Assembly (NCBI GenBank): GCA_964426755.1
Contig: CAYRRR010000001.1
Span: 62,001 to 126,000, forward strand
Direction: 5' to 3'
Length of the DNA: 64,000 bases
Source: CAYRRR01 sp964426755
GTDB lineage: Bacteria; Patescibacteriota; Saccharimonadia; Saccharimonadales; JAGQNJ01
Shown one piece after another: positions 34,341 to 42,500 of this stretch. A program made the position numbers and the translations under genes. The notes beneath the pieces are model-generated. The model saw only the letters and a list, made by a program, of their open reading frames with translations, was not told the origin of the DNA and ran no database searches. Every line of letters begins with the position of its first letter. The stretch's first letter is position 1.

Positions 34341-36358
34341 GCAAGCCAGGCTCGACCGAAAGAGACAGAGTGGATAAGCTCAGGCATCTTTTACAAGAAT
34401 ATGCCTATGAATATTATGTGCTTGATAGCCCAAGCGTAGATGATGCCGTTTATGACGGACTCATGTCTGAACTTAAAAAGCTTGAAGCAAAGCACCCAGA
34501 GCTGATTACATCTGATTCTCCAACGCAACGAGTTGGCGGTAAGCCACTTGAAGGTTTTAGGGCGGTACGTCATAGCAGCCGCATGTTAAGTCTTGATGAT
34601 GTTTTTAATGAAGACGACATCGATGCATGGATAAGGCGAATATCCAAGCTTGCGTCAAACGCTAAATTTGATTTTTGGGGTGATATAAAAAAAGATGGAC
34701 TTGCATGTGCTCTTGTTTATGAAGACGGCGTGTTTACGCAGGCAATTACAAGAGGTGATGGTTTTTATGGCGAAGATGTGACTGCAAACGTGCGTACTAT
34801 ACTATCCGTACCACTTCGACTCAGGGAGAATCAGCAAATTAAGACATTCTTGAGTGGGCGAACTGAAATCCGAGGAGAGATCGTTATGTTTAAAAAAGAT
34901 TTCGAACTCCTTAATAAAAAGCGAGAGGAAAAGGGTCAGAGCCTATTTGCCAATCCTCGCAATACTGCAGCTGGCACGATTCGGCAGCTTGATCCGAAAT
35001 TGGTCGCAGAACGACCACTCCACTTCTTAGCGTATGATTTGCTACGAGAAGAGCCAACCGAAATACCTACCCATGAGTTTGCATATAAAACTTTGACAAC
35101 GCTTGGATTTGCCGGAGCAAAACATGGCCGTGCGCTAAAAGACGTCACCGCCATACATCAGTTTGTAGATTATTGGCAAGAAAAACGACATGATTTACCC
35201 TATAACATCGACGGACTAGTCATAAAAATAAACAACCGAGCTGTTTATCGTGAGCTCGGCACGGTTGGTAAAAATCCCCGGGGCGCCATTGCCTATAAAT
35301 ATCCAGCCGAACAAAGTACGACTATCGTTAAGGATATTTTTATATCAATCGGGAGAACTGGCGCGGCAACACCCGTAGCCTTACTTGAGCCGGTTGTGGT
35401 TGCTGGCAGTACAGTTCAAATGGCAACGTTGCACAACGAAGGCGAAGTAAAACGCAAAGATATACGAGTTGGCGATACGGTTATTATTCATAAAGCGGGT
35501 GATATCATTCCAGAGGTTGTAGAAGTTGTCGCGTCTCTGCGTACCGGCAAAGAAAAACCGTTTGTTATGCCTTCACATTGCCCAGATTGTAATACCAAGC
35601 TTGTCAAACAAAAAGCAGATGATGCTGTTTGGCGCTGTCCAAATTTGACTTGCCCGTCACGATCACAGAGACAGATAGAACATTTTGCCAGCAAAGCTGC
35701 CTTAGATATCGAAGGCTTAGGGGAAAAGAACGTTATTGCATTGCTTGAATCGGGGCTCATAAAAGATACGGCTGACCTGTATATGCTTACCGAAAGTGAT
35801 GTCCGCAAATTAGATCGTTTTGCTGATATTTCAGCTCGTAAATTGGTTAAAGCCATTCAAGAGAAAAAGCACCCCAGTTTACCGCGCTTTCTTTTTGGTT
35901 TAGGGATCCGTCATGTGGGAGTACAAACAGCTATTGATCTTGCGAACCACTTTAAATCGCTAGAAGTTATGCAAACAGCTACCATAGAAGAAATGAGCCA
36001 AGTGGCCGGCGTGGGTGAAGTTGTAGCAGAAGCAGTGGTTGCTTGGTTTGGCGATCCGCTCAACCGAAAGTTGCTTGATAAGTTTAAGTCAGTGGGGGTA
36101 TGGCCAAAGCCAGTTACACAAACAGGCGGCAAACTTGAAGGACAACGATTTGTGGTGACTGGCACATTAGAAAGTATGAGCCGCGATGAGGCGGCAGAAA
36201 AAATTCGCGCTTTAGGCGGTACGTTCCAATCAAGCGTAGGAAAAGATACAACATATCTAGTAGCTGGCAAAAATGTCGGGGAAAGTAAGCTGTCAAAAGC
36301 TAGAAAAGTCGGTACTAAAATTATTTCAGAAAAAGAACTGATGGCTTTAATATCTTGA
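34337..36358 (+). CDS. ligA: NAD-dependent DNA ligase
   Basis: 673 residues, full length. An Ia/adenylation domain with the nucleotidyl lysine in DIKKDGLACAL (Lys about 118; family form is K-x-DG), an OB-fold, a four-Cys zinc finger (CPDC...CPNLTC), helix-hairpin-helix repeats (ASKAALDIEGLGEKN, VAGVGEVVAEAVV) and a C-terminal BRCT domain. Seals nicks in replication and repair. Overlaps the previous gene by ATGA. Confidence 0.96.
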   Translation: MSKPGSTERDRVDKLRHLLQEYAYEYYVLDSPSVDDAVYDGLMSELKKLEAKHPELITSDSPTQRVGGKPLEGFRAVRHSSRMLSLDDVFNEDDIDAWIRRISKLASNAKFDFWGDIKKDGLACALVYEDGVFTQAITRGDGFYGEDVTANVRTILSVPLRLRENQQIKTFLSGRTEIRGEIVMFKKDFELLNKKREEKGQSLFANPRNTAAGTIRQLDPKLVAERPLHFLAYDLLREEPTEIPTHEFAYKTLTTLGFAGAKHGRALKDVTAIHQFVDYWQEKRHDLPYNIDGLVIKINNRAVYRELGTVGKNPRGAIAYKYPAEQSTTIVKDIFISIGRTGAATPVALLEPVVVAGSTVQMATLHNEGEVKRKDIRVGDTVIIHKAGDIIPEVVEVVASLRTGKEKPFVMPSHCPDCNTKLVKQKADDAVWRCPNLTCPSRSQRQIEHFASKAALDIEGLGEKNVIALLESGLIKDTADLYMLTESDVRKLDRFADISARKLVKAIQEKKHPSLPRFLFGLGIRHVGVQTAIDLANHFKSLEVMQTATIEEMSQVAGVGEVVAEAVVAWFGDPLNRKLLDKFKSVGVWPKPVTQTGGKLEGQRFVVTGTLESMSRDEAAEKIRALGGTFQSSVGKDTTYLVAGKNVGESKLSKARKVGTKIISEKELMALIS

Positions 36359-36393
36359 CTTCATATAAGCATTAGTTGTATAACCTAGAGTAA

Positions 36394-36500
36394 TTCGTGC
36401 GTCGTTAGAGCGGCGCGTGAAACAAACACTTTTCAAAAAACCACCCGCCGCGGGTGGGCACGCACGAAAACCATAACTCCGGTATGATAACCGGAGTTAT
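36394..36500. terminator. Structured terminator region between ligA and the cytochrome b5 gene
   Basis: Three nested or adjacent stems. ATAACTCCGGT / ACCGGAGTTAT (36473-36483, 36490-36500) is a perfect 11-bp stem. CCACCCG-CCG-CGGGTGG (36441-36457) is followed on the minus strand by six T (36435-36440), a classic terminator for the minus-strand operon. TTCGTGCG / CGCACGAA (36394-36401, 36461-36468) encloses the latter and could form one large hairpin or a small structured RNA. Confidence 0.7.
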
Positions 36501-36506
36501 TTATAA

Positions 36507-36914
36507 TTAATTTGAAAGGCTGCCAATTAGATATTGCTCACGGAGATTTCGTGCAGTAGATGAATGGCTGCCTTCGCCATCTTTCGTATTGAAGGCTTGG
36601 GTTGCATCCTCGCCACAATAGGGGCTAATACGGTCAGCACCGCCAGGATGTTCACTTAAGAAATTAGTTACGTTGTACACTTTATTTTCAATAATGATCC
36701 AACAATCCTCGTCATTGTCATGCCGTTTTATCTCATCAAGGCTGTAGGTTTGGCTTTGATTTGATTCAGTTTGTTGTGTTGTCTGCTCAGTTGAAACAGG
36801 AGAATTAGTTGTTTGGGTTGTGGCTTCATCTCTGCCCGCCAAGTAACCTCCAATAAGCACGCTACCTGCGATTACAGCGGTTATTATAATGGCGATTAAA
36901 ACGACTTTTTTCAT
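36507..36914 (-). CDS. Membrane-anchored cytochrome b5-like haem-binding protein
   Basis: 135 residues: an N-terminal transmembrane anchor, a Thr/Gln/Ser-rich linker, then a cytochrome b5 domain (about 57-135) with YSLDEIKRHDNDEDCW, the axial-His loop EHPGG and a second His in GEGSHSSTARN. The domain lies outside the membrane and should carry one b-type haem. Its ATG overlaps the stop of the ferric-reductase-like gene, so the two form an electron-transfer pair. Confidence 0.88.
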   Translation of the reverse strand: MKKVVLIAIIITAVIAGSVLIGGYLAGRDEATTQTTNSPVSTEQTTQQTESNQSQTYSLDEIKRHDNDEDCWIIIENKVYNVTNFLSEHPGGADRISPYCGEDATQAFNTKDGEGSHSSTARNLREQYLIGSLSN

Positions 36915-38176
36915 GATAATGAGAACTCCTCGTAGTGAATATTAGCTTTTTTAACGCCTAAGGTTATGAGTTGGGTTTCTAGGCTCTTCATCATAGGCGG
37001 TGGCCCGCAAAGTAAAACCTCTTGGCCAATGCCGGTTTTCTGCTTAATGGTTTCAGCTGTTAAAAAACCGTCTTTATCAGTATATACAGGAAAAATGTTG
37101 AACAAAGCGTTTTTTGTGGCGATTTTTTGTAATTCAGCTAAAAAGACAGCCTCTGACGGCTGCTTTACGCAATAATACATATCAATTTTTATATGTTGAG
37201 GATTACTGCGCGCCATTGATAGAAAGGGAGTGATACCGATGCCGCCCGCTATCCAGGTTTGGTGCGTGCCACCGATTTTAGTAGATGAAAATTGTCCATA
37301 TGGACCGTCTACTCGTGCTTTATCGCCTGCTTTAAGGAGCGGGATTCGACTTGTATAATCCCCAACATTTTTGATACTAAAAACGAGTCGATCATCGGAT
37401 GAGCCCGAGCTTATCGTAAAAGGGTGCTGTTCATCAGGTACACCTTTGCTATTAAAGCTCACAAACGCAAACTGGCCCGCATAACGCTGCAAAGACTTGT
37501 CGAGAGGCTTTAGCGCCACAATAGCGACGAGCTCTTTTACATGAACGGACTCTACAATATAGTCATAGGTGCGCTGCAGCGAACGATGAAAAATGGATCG
37601 ATACATATAAATAACTGCAGCGGTGCCACCAAGCAAAATCATATAGATAAATAGGGGTGTTATGTGTCGGATATCGCTGCCATCAACAAACAAAGCATGA
37701 TAACCGCCAATAAACACCACGAAACCCATAACTCGTTGCGCGGTGATGAACCATTGATACTTGACCTTAAAATATACCACGACTATCATGGCACTTGTTA
37801 AAGTCAATAAAGCAAATCGTCCCGCAATCAGTGCAAAGTCGCTGGTGTCAGTAAGGAATGAATATCCAGTTTTGACAGATATGCTTGCATTGAGAAGAAT
37901 TAATATATTGGCATGCAGGAGCAGGCTCAACAGTGTAAGGCAGCCAATTGTGTGATGGACACGATACATTCTATCCAGGCCATGAAACAGTCTGCCTAGA
38001 ATTTTAAGCCGGGCACTTAGAATCACATTAATTGATAATAACGATACGCCAACCAATCCTGCCCAGCGAGCGATTACATCCCATGAAATATCACGCCATC
38101 CAAACAGACTCCATAAAACGACGGGTGTTAGGGCTAGAAAAGCAACAAGGGCGGAGCCGGCAAGGGGTCGTTTCAT
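36911..38176 (-). CDS. Ferric reductase-like transmembrane flavoprotein
   Basis: 421 residues. A six-helix ferric-reductase-like domain with His pairs for two b haems (RVHHTIGCLTLLSLLLHANI; QRVMGFVVFIGGYHALF), then a ferredoxin-reductase module: FAD site HPFTISS, NAD site GGIGITPFLS and LCGPPPMM. It would move electrons from NAD(P)H across the membrane to haem, perhaps to the neighbouring cytochrome b5. ATG 38176 is used: TATAAT (minus, 38184-38189) is 7 nt upstream, and a start ten codons earlier would place the promoter inside the gene. Confidence 0.88.
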   Translation of the reverse strand: MKRPLAGSALVAFLALTPVVLWSLFGWRDISWDVIARWAGLVGVSLLSINVILSARLKILGRLFHGLDRMYRVHHTIGCLTLLSLLLHANILILLNASISVKTGYSFLTDTSDFALIAGRFALLTLTSAMIVVVYFKVKYQWFITAQRVMGFVVFIGGYHALFVDGSDIRHITPLFIYMILLGGTAAVIYMYRSIFHRSLQRTYDYIVESVHVKELVAIVALKPLDKSLQRYAGQFAFVSFNSKGVPDEQHPFTISSGSSDDRLVFSIKNVGDYTSRIPLLKAGDKARVDGPYGQFSSTKIGGTHQTWIAGGIGITPFLSMARSNPQHIKIDMYYCVKQPSEAVFLAELQKIATKNALFNIFPVYTDKDGFLTAETIKQKTGIGQEVLLCGPPPMMKSLETQLITLGVKKANIHYEEFSLS

Positions 38177-38230
38177 TACGTCAATTATAACGCACAATAT
38201 CTCCATGCACGGAGATTTGTAGATGTAAAT

Positions 38231-38307
38231 TGGTGGAGTGTACCGGGCTCGAACCGGTGACCTCTTGCCTGCCAGGCAAACGCTCTAGCCAACTGAGCTA
38301 ACACCCC
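38231..38307 (-). tRNA. tRNA-Ala (GGC)
   Basis: Acceptor GGGGTGT / ACACTCC, anticodon loop CTGGCAG giving GGC, T-loop TTCGAGC, encoded CCA (38231-38233). A TAGAAT -10 at 38320-38325 (minus) lies 12 nt upstream. A small ATCTCC/GGAGAT hairpin follows. Confidence 0.95.
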
Positions 38308-38379
38308 AAGAATAGATAAATTCTACAATACTTTATGTTTATTGACCAGTCGGGACTGTTTTCTTGTTACAATAAGCAT

Positions 38380-39291
38380 GTGGCAAATTTTGATAGTGAC
38401 ACAAAACTGGTTTACATCAAAACGAGTATTATTGTTTGTATATTTTTGCTGATTGGTCTCATCTGGATTTGGTGGGTTGTTATTTATACCAGCCCTGAAG
38501 CGGTATTTAGGGCAATGCTTAAGAATAGCTTAAGCACGACAGGTGTCACAAAAACGATTGTGCAAGAAGATCAAACCGGTTCCTTAGAGCAAATTTCTCA
38601 GGCACATTTTGGTGCCAACAATTATGTAGATGTACGCACTACAATTAGTCAAGAGAACGAATCAGGCAAAACAAAAATTGTTACTCAGACGATAGGTGAT
38701 AGCAAAGATAATTATGTACGATATACCAATATTGAAATTCCTGGGCAAAACAATAAGCCTGACCCAGATTTCTCATCGTTGATTAATGTGTGGGGCAAAC
38801 AGGCCGAGCCACAAACCAACGAGAATGTTTTTACTGAAGCCGTTTTTGGTGCGGTTTTGTTTGGTTTCTTACCCACAGACAAAAGAGGCGAGCTGCTTGA
38901 TAGGATTGCTCGCGACGATATTTATGAAGCAGATTTCGACAGTGTTGAGCGCACCAGACACGAAGGTCGCAATGTTTATGTATATGACGTAAAAATTAAA
39001 ACTGCAAAATATATTGAACTGCTCAAAAACTATGATCGTATGCTTGGACTTTCATTAACTGCAGGTCTAGAGCCGGATGTATATAATGACGCCTCGCCAA
39101 TCAATGTCAAAATAACGGTAGACAGAGCGAGCCGAAACCTTGTTAAGCTTGAATATGGTGATCAGGCGAGAACTGAGGAGTACGGCGGTTATGGTATTCA
39201 TCGCGAGCTACAACCACCAGACAAGCCAATAAGTCGTTCAGAGCTTGAATCTAAGCTACAAGACGTGCTAACCGAGAGCCAGATGCAATGA
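38380..39291 (+). CDS. Membrane-anchored extracytoplasmic protein of unknown function
   Basis: 303 residues: an N-terminal transmembrane anchor (residues about 15-38, rich in Ile/Trp) and a long external beta-rich domain resembling in style the large-cavity lipoproteins, but no family is assignable. I choose GTG 38380 because TACAAT with TGn (38368-38373) sits 6 nt upstream; ATG 38335 would put this promoter inside the gene. The stop overlaps the murF-like ATG, linking it to the wall-synthesis genes. Confidence 0.6.
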   Translation: MANFDSDTKLVYIKTSIIVCIFLLIGLIWIWWVVIYTSPEAVFRAMLKNSLSTTGVTKTIVQEDQTGSLEQISQAHFGANNYVDVRTTISQENESGKTKIVTQTIGDSKDNYVRYTNIEIPGQNNKPDPDFSSLINVWGKQAEPQTNENVFTEAVFGAVLFGFLPTDKRGELLDRIARDDIYEADFDSVERTRHEGRNVYVYDVKIKTAKYIELLKNYDRMLGLSLTAGLEPDVYNDASPINVKITVDRASRNLVKLEYGDQARTEEYGGYGIHRELQPPDKPISRSELESKLQDVLTESQMQ

Positions 39292-40553
39292 AAAAAATTG
39301 TAAAAAATAGCTTAGTTTCAATTTTTGGATGGCAAGTACGTCGACTTATCGCAAAAAATGACTTTCAAATAGTTGCTATTGTTGGAAGTGTCGGAAAGAC
39401 GAGCACAAAATTTGCTGTTGCACGGGTTTTGTCAGAGGGCAGAAAGGTTAGATGGCAAGAGGGCAATTACAATGACCATCTGTCGGTACCATTAGTCTTC
39501 TTCGGACAAACTATGCCGAATATTTTGAACCCTTTTGCATGGATCAAGATTTTTATTCGTAACGAAAAGGTTCTTCGTCAAAAGTATCCATATGAAGTTG
39601 TGGTGATTGAACTAGGCACAGATGGGCCAGGTCAGATTTCAGCATTTAAGAAATACATACTAAATGATATTGCTGTAGTAACCTCGGTTGCTCCGGAACA
39701 TATGGAAAATTTTAAAGACATACAAGCGGTAGCCAATGAAGAGTTATCAGTTGAACTGTATAGCAATAAGTTAGTTGTTAATAGTGATTTAGTTAAAGAA
39801 TGCTACTTATCTAATCGTGCTGTTCCTGTAATTTCTGTGGGAGCCAATACCGGAGTGGTGCGTATTCGCAATACAAAGCTTGGAGCAGCAGCTACATTTG
39901 CTCTGCAATATAGCAGTGAGCAGATTGCGTTCACCGGCAGTTTTTATTCAAAAGCAGAAGTATATTCTGCTGCATTAGCGGCTGTCGTTGCGCGTGAACT
40001 CGGTGTAGATAATCGACAAGTCAAAGAAGCCGTTACGAAGTTACGGCCTGTTCCTGGCCGCATGCAGCGGTTAAAAGGTGCTAACGACTCACTGATTATT
40101 GACGATACCTATAATGCCAGCCCCGATGCAATGATTGCGGCGCTCGATACGCTTTACGACGAAAAGGCAGCGCATAAAATTGCATTGCTTGGGAACATGA
40201 ATGAACTTGGTGTTTTTGCGAAAACAGAGCACGAAAGAGTAGGTGGGTACTGCGATCCCAAAAAACTAGAGCTTGTAGCTACGCTGGGACCAGAGGCTAA
40301 CAGCTATCTTGCGGCGGTGGCGGAAGCCAAAGGTTGCAAAGTAAAACGCTTCAATTCGCCTTATGAGCTTGGAGAATATGTAAAAACACAGCTAAAGAAA
40401 AATACGGTCATTTTAGCTAAAGGCTCGCAGAATAATGTATACATGGAAGAGGCAGTCAAGATGTTATTAAAAAATCCAGATGACCAAAAGAAACTTGTGC
40501 GCCAAAGTACTGCCTGGGCTAAAGTAAAAGCTAAGAACTTTGAGCGTGTCTAA
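39288..40553 (+). CDS. murF: Mur ligase, MurF type, lacking the N-terminal domain
   Basis: 421 residues. The ATP loop VGSVGKTSTK lies near residue 33, whereas in ordinary MurF it follows an 80-100-residue uridine-binding domain. NYNDHLSVPL, ELGTDGPGQI, TSVAPEHMENF and the C-terminal PVPGRMQRL, IDDTYNASPDAM identify the central and C-terminal Mur domains. It should add D-Ala-D-Ala to the peptidoglycan tripeptide, consistent with ddl next to it, but how it holds the UDP substrate is open. Confidence 0.85.
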   Translation: MKKIVKNSLVSIFGWQVRRLIAKNDFQIVAIVGSVGKTSTKFAVARVLSEGRKVRWQEGNYNDHLSVPLVFFGQTMPNILNPFAWIKIFIRNEKVLRQKYPYEVVVIELGTDGPGQISAFKKYILNDIAVVTSVAPEHMENFKDIQAVANEELSVELYSNKLVVNSDLVKECYLSNRAVPVISVGANTGVVRIRNTKLGAAATFALQYSSEQIAFTGSFYSKAEVYSAALAAVVARELGVDNRQVKEAVTKLRPVPGRMQRLKGANDSLIIDDTYNASPDAMIAALDTLYDEKAAHKIALLGNMNELGVFAKTEHERVGGYCDPKKLELVATLGPEANSYLAAVAEAKGCKVKRFNSPYELGEYVKTQLKKNTVILAKGSQNNVYMEEAVKMLLKNPDDQKKLVRQSTAWAKVKAKNFERV

Positions 40554-41523
40554 GCTTCAAGTAGCAGTTATATACGGCGGTCCGTCGAGTGAGCATGAAA
40601 TATCGCTTAAATCAGCCCAAGCCGTATTGGATGCCATAGACAACACAAAATATGACGTATTACCCATCAGGATTTCTAAAGAGAATAAATGGAGCATAAA
40701 CGGGCAAATTCATGAGCTCTCTGATGCATTAGATTATCTGCAACATAATAATTTTTTTGTCTTAAATATGCTTCATGGTACATTCGGTGAAGACGGCACT
40801 ATTCAGATGTATTTAGAAAAGCATGGTATAGCGTTTAGTGGTTCAGGTAGCGACGCTTGCAAAACGACTATGCAAAAAAGAGTAGCCTCAAAACTGTTCT
40901 CTAAAGCCGGATTTTTAGTCCCAAACGAAATAGTATTAGACCATAAAGAAAGCTTTAATATAGACAAAATTATAAATAAGCTTTCATTACCTGTTTTCGT
41001 TAAGCCAAATGCCCAAGGATCGAGCATTGGTGTGACAAAAGTTCATACCAAAAATAAGCTTGAAGATGCGATCAAACATGCCTTTAGGCAAGATAAGGTC
41101 GTAATTGTGCAAGAATGTATTGAGGGAGATGAGGTAGCCGCCGGCGTAATCGAGGATGAAAAAGGCAAGCTCATAGCTCTTCCGCCCACCCAATTAATAC
41201 CACTAACTGCTGAGTTTTTTGATTATAACGCTAAGTATATTAAAGGTGCTACCGATGAAATTACACCGCCAAATTTACCAGTTGGACTCGTGTCTAAGAT
41301 TCAACAAACAGCCATTAAAGCACACAGACTTATGAATTGCAGCGGGTATTCTCGTACAGATATGATTATTAAAGAAGAGAGTATTTATATTATCGAAATC
41401 AATACGTTGCCCGGCATGACAGAAACGAGTATGTTGCCGCAACAAGTTGCAGCTGCAGGAATATCGTTTAAGGATATGATCGATATGATTATTCAAGCAG
41501 GCTTACGTCAACACAAGGTATAA
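40546..41523 (+). CDS. ddl: D-alanine--D-alanine ligase
   Basis: 325 residues of the ATP-grasp Ddl family: GGPSSEHEISLKSA, LHGTFGEDGTIQ, GSGSDACKTTMQK, VKPNAQGSSIGV, EINTLPGMTETSMLPQQ. Makes the dipeptide used by MurF. Start is GTG 40546, overlapping the murF stop; an alternative TTG lies two codons earlier. The stop TAA is part of the TATAAT promoter of the next gene. Confidence 0.95.
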   Translation: MSKLQVAVIYGGPSSEHEISLKSAQAVLDAIDNTKYDVLPIRISKENKWSINGQIHELSDALDYLQHNNFFVLNMLHGTFGEDGTIQMYLEKHGIAFSGSGSDACKTTMQKRVASKLFSKAGFLVPNEIVLDHKESFNIDKIINKLSLPVFVKPNAQGSSIGVTKVHTKNKLEDAIKHAFRQDKVVIVQECIEGDEVAAGVIEDEKGKLIALPPTQLIPLTAEFFDYNAKYIKGATDEITPPNLPVGLVSKIQQTAIKAHRLMNCSGYSRTDMIIKEESIYIIEINTLPGMTETSMLPQQVAAAGISFKDMIDMIIQAGLRQHKV

Positions 41524-41531
41524 TGGTTTTC

Positions 41532-42458
41532 ATGAATGAATTTAATTTTCAAGAAGCCAAAGTATACTTTGGCGACGGGCTTATTCCATTTAATGATGCT
41601 AATTTAAGCATCGCAAGTTCAGCTGTTTTGTATGGTCTTAGCGTATATACCGTATTTGCAGTCAATAAAACTTCGCGTGGATTAGCAGCTTTTAGATTAA
41701 AAGATCATTTTAATCGTCTGCTAGAATCATCCAAAATTATTGGCATGGATGATTTTGAAAAAAACTGGAATTATGAAAAATTTATTACTGCAGTTAATCA
41801 ACTCATAGCTGCTAATAAGATTGAGACAGATGTTTTTGTACGAGCATCGGCACATGTTAATGAGCTAGTGCCCGGTACGAGGTCGCGAGGCTTAAAGACT
41901 ACGCTCAGTATGTTTATTTATCCGGCTAAAGCAATAGTTCCACGAGACGGTGTACGGCTTAAGACAAGTGTTTGGCGGCGGGTGCCGGATGATGCTATTC
42001 CGGCACGTGCGAAAGTCAATGGTGCATATGTTAACTCAGTTCTCGCTAAGCAAGATGCCATTGATAGTGGCTATGACGATTGTATATTTTTGGATTCCTT
42101 TGGTCATGTGTGTGAGCTTTCGGCGGCTAATATCTTTTTAGTAAAGAACGGCTGCGTTATCACACCTGATACGACAAGTGATCTGCTTGAAGGTATAAAC
42201 CGTAAAACTATTATTGAATTGGCAGAGCAGGAGGGCTATGCATTAGAGCAGCGTACGGTTGATTTGACGGAATTGTACGTTGCGGATGAGGTCTTTATTT
42301 GTGGAACGTCGGCTTTTGTCGCGTCAGTCAAAGAAATTGACGCGCGAATGATCGGTAACGGTCAGCGTGGGCCTGTTACTGAAAAACTCGGTAAACTACA
42401 CAGTGATCTGTTGCACGGTAATCATCAACGTGCGGATACGCACCTGACACAATTTTAG
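41532..42458 (+). CDS. ilvE: Branched-chain aminotransferase-like PLP enzyme (class IV)
   Basis: 308 residues of fold-type IV: FRLKDHFNRLLESSKI, RRVPDDAIPARAKVNGAYVNS with the PLP Lys near 160, GYDDCIFLD, LEGINRKTIIELA, ADEVFICGTSAFV. Closest in pattern to IlvE, but D-amino-acid aminotransferases share the fold and the murF-ddl context makes D-Ala/D-Glu supply possible. ATG 41532 is preferred over 41523: TATAAT (41519-41524) ends 7 nt before it. Confidence 0.82.
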   Translation: MNEFNFQEAKVYFGDGLIPFNDANLSIASSAVLYGLSVYTVFAVNKTSRGLAAFRLKDHFNRLLESSKIIGMDDFEKNWNYEKFITAVNQLIAANKIETDVFVRASAHVNELVPGTRSRGLKTTLSMFIYPAKAIVPRDGVRLKTSVWRRVPDDAIPARAKVNGAYVNSVLAKQDAIDSGYDDCIFLDSFGHVCELSAANIFLVKNGCVITPDTTSDLLEGINRKTIIELAEQEGYALEQRTVDLTELYVADEVFICGTSAFVASVKEIDARMIGNGQRGPVTEKLGKLHSDLLHGNHQRADTHLTQF

Positions 42459-42500
42459 CTACCTATCGTTGTATCTGTTAAGATGGTATAATTACCACTG

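Noticed and set aside
38335..38379. Upstream ATG 38335 for the anchored protein before murF
   Set aside because: It would place an extended -10 (TGT-TACAAT) inside the coding region and adds residues without membrane-anchor logic; GTG 38380 fits the leaderless pattern.
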